This document shows, in pieces, positions 32,709-34,028 of a DNA stretch of 34,028 bases (within the stretch, counting starts at the first letter, position 1; every line of letters starts with the position of its first letter). The position numbers and the translations under genes were made by a program. The stretch is from the NCBI GenBank assembly GCA_016776505.1, contig JADHTG010000035.1, forward strand, positions 1-34,028, written 5' to 3'. This DNA comes from Bacteroidota bacterium (lineage in GTDB: Bacteria > Bacteroidota > Bacteroidia > CAILMK01 > JAAYUY01). The notes beneath the pieces were generated by a model. That model was not told the origin of the DNA. It saw only the letters and a program-made list of their open reading frames with translations, and did no database searches.

Positions 32709-34028
32709 TTAGTTGATCTCACTGATTCTGTTTAAACAAACATTTTCGGAACCTTTTCTTACCCAGAATTTCTCCGACACTTCATTGTAATACTTCTCCA
32801 GGAGTGTGTCTAGCTGTATTTTAATTTCCGGGTACTGGATACCCCAGGTATCATAAATAATATCGGGTTTGACCTTATTTATTGTGTAATCATAATTGAG
32901 TTTGACATGCCCGGGTACGAATTCCTTGTAATTCTTTTTGGTCAGTTTAAAATAAACGGGGCCCTTTGCTATATACTTATCATTATAGCCCATGATATCG
33001 GTTAATTTGAACTGGCTGTAGTAACCACAAATCCCTGCTTGTACTGTTGCAATAACAGCATCCTGACTTGTTATTTTATTCAGTTCATTTACTTTTTCCA
33101 CCATATAATAATGATACACATAATGAAGGGGATGATTCTTCAGTATGATATTGTTCCATTTTTCCTGTGATTGTTTACTGAAAAGCAATCCATTGAAGGA
33201 CAAAAATGAAAATACAAGCATTATAAAACCGAATAATACAGCATATATCTTGCATTTAAACAAGCTGAATTTTCTTATTATTTCATCCGTAAAGATGGCC
33301 AGCAGCACAAACAGCATGGGCATGGCAAAAGAAACAAAGCGGTTGGCTCCTATGGAACTCCATTCCCAGGCATCTCCCCCGACATAAACTGAATATGCAA
33401 ATTGAATAAATACACAGCCGATCAAAGCAATAATTTTCAAATTTCTTGCAAAAACAAGACTCAATAAAATGGTTAATATGAGGACTGGTAATATGGGATT
33501 TACAAAATCTATAAAAACCGACAATCCCCGTAATACTCTTATTTCAGCAGATATCCCTGTCATTTTCAGGTAATAGGTATTGGGAAGAAAATCATGAAAA
33601 TAAAAATAACGAAAAATAAGATAGAGGAAAAATGGGGTAAAAATAATGGATAATGCCAGTAGTATGCGTTTAAATTTAGGTTTATTCGTCAATACCAGAT
33701 AGAAAATAACCAGCAAGACAAACAGCAGCATATCCATGCGGAGAATTAAACTTAGAGCTAATATGATACATATCTTTACAGTATTTCTTTTACTTATAGT
33801 ATCTTCCATGAAAAGATAATAGAAGCTGGCAGTGATCATCAATGCCTGAAGTCCGGTCTCCATTCCCTGGAGCGACCAATTTAAAAGGGGGTAATAGGAG
33901 GCTGTTAATAATACCGGGATTAACCAAATATAGCTTCTTGCATTGTTCACTAAAAGTTGAGTCAGTTTTTTGATATAAATCAGGGTAAATACTAGCAATA
34001 GCAAGGATATGAGCTGCACAAACAGGCT
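32709..34028 (-). CDS. Polytopic membrane glycosyltransferase-like protein (GT-C type), N-terminus cut off
   Basis: The frame stays open to the window end (reading SLFVQLIS), so the GTG at 34019 is an internal valine and the start lies beyond. About nine or ten hydrophobic helices span the first 290 visible residues, with a soluble C-terminal domain of about 140 residues. An early extracytoplasmic loop has SLQGMETG and a later one GGDAWEWSSIGANRF, resembling the GGD-containing motif of AftB-like and related GT-C enzymes that transfer sugars from lipid carriers. Function in cell-surface glycan synthesis is an inference. It is unrelated to the fatty-acid genes and is separated from them by 174 bp. 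Confidence 0.6.
   Translation of the reverse strand, partial: SLFVQLISLLLLVFTLIYIKKLTQLLVNNARSYIWLIPVLLTASYYPLLNWSLQGMETGLQALMITASFYYLFMEDTISKRNTVKICIILALSLILRMDMLLFVLLVIFYLVLTNKPKFKRILLALSIIFTPFFLYLIFRYFYFHDFLPNTYYLKMTGISAEIRVLRGLSVFIDFVNPILPVLILTILLSLVFARNLKIIALIGCVFIQFAYSVYVGGDAWEWSSIGANRFVSFAMPMLFVLLAIFTDEIIRKFSLFKCKIYAVLFGFIMLVFSFLSFNGLLFSKQSQEKWNNIILKNHPLHYVYHYYMVEKVNELNKITSQDAVIATVQAGICGYYSQFKLTDIMGYNDKYIAKGPVYFKLTKKNYKEFVPGHVKLNYDYTINKVKPDIIYDTWGIQYPEIKIQLDTLLEKYYNEVSEKFWVRKGSENVCLNRISEIN

Overview
The window looks like a chromosomal piece of an AT-rich Bacteroidota genome, probably anaerobic or facultative. Pointers are Omp28-type lipoproteins with a Bacteroidota-style N-terminal Fn3-like module, no clear Shine-Dalgarno sequences, several candidate TAnnTTTG promoter elements, a TPR/class III cyclase sensor, and a fused isobutyryl-CoA mutase beside butyrate kinase. 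No rRNA, tRNA, phage or CRISPR was seen.

Layout. 1-3340 (+): a crotonase (cut by the window start), an unusually long 3-hydroxyacyl-CoA dehydrogenase and an SCP2-type thiolase, which together interconvert acetyl-CoA and crotonyl-CoA. 3790-7289 (+): two paralogous Omp28 lipoproteins flanking a ZIP metal transporter; the duplication includes upstream sequence and terminators. 7460-11608 (+): a TPR adenylate cyclase, a class V aminotransferase and an overlapping nitronate monooxygenase/FabK-like enzyme. 11897-12969 (+): a type II toxin-antitoxin pair and a YdeI-like protein, followed by a degenerate 7-bp repeat. 13254-14513 (-): a BaiN/HI0933-type flavoprotein. 14845-18063 (+): acyl-CoA dehydrogenase, EtfB and EtfA. 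18158-25224 (-): a 7-TM protein, a 976-aa FAD/Fe-S oxidoreductase, a REP-associated tyrosine transposase (RAYT) inside an array of REP palindromes, and a membrane Fe-S protein resembling ETF:menaquinone oxidoreductase (EMO). 25443-29910 (+): fused isobutyryl-CoA mutase and a butyrate kinase-like protein. 30112-32534 (-): an HMG-CoA-lyase-like enzyme and both subunits of a 3-oxoacid CoA-transferase. 32709-end (-): a membrane GT-C-like protein, cut by the window end.

How it fits together. Thiolase, dehydrogenase, crotonase, acyl-CoA dehydrogenase and EtfAB cover every step between acetyl-CoA and butyryl-CoA. The mutase would link butyryl-CoA to isobutyryl-CoA, the kinase suggests a route between butyryl-phosphate and butyrate, and the EMO-like protein would pass ETF electrons to menaquinone. 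The lyase plus CoA-transferase would feed acetoacetate into the thiolase step. The set is compatible with either oxidation or formation of short and branched fatty acids; the sequence does not show direction.

Most interesting points: the RAYT gene bracketed by 151-bp direct repeats that begin exactly at GTAG, with the RAYT stop codon inside a REP; a butyrate kinase altered in both phosphate-binding loops; an HMG-CoA-lyase homologue lacking the catalytic cysteine; and two intergenic arrays with strict 7-bp and 8-bp spacing.
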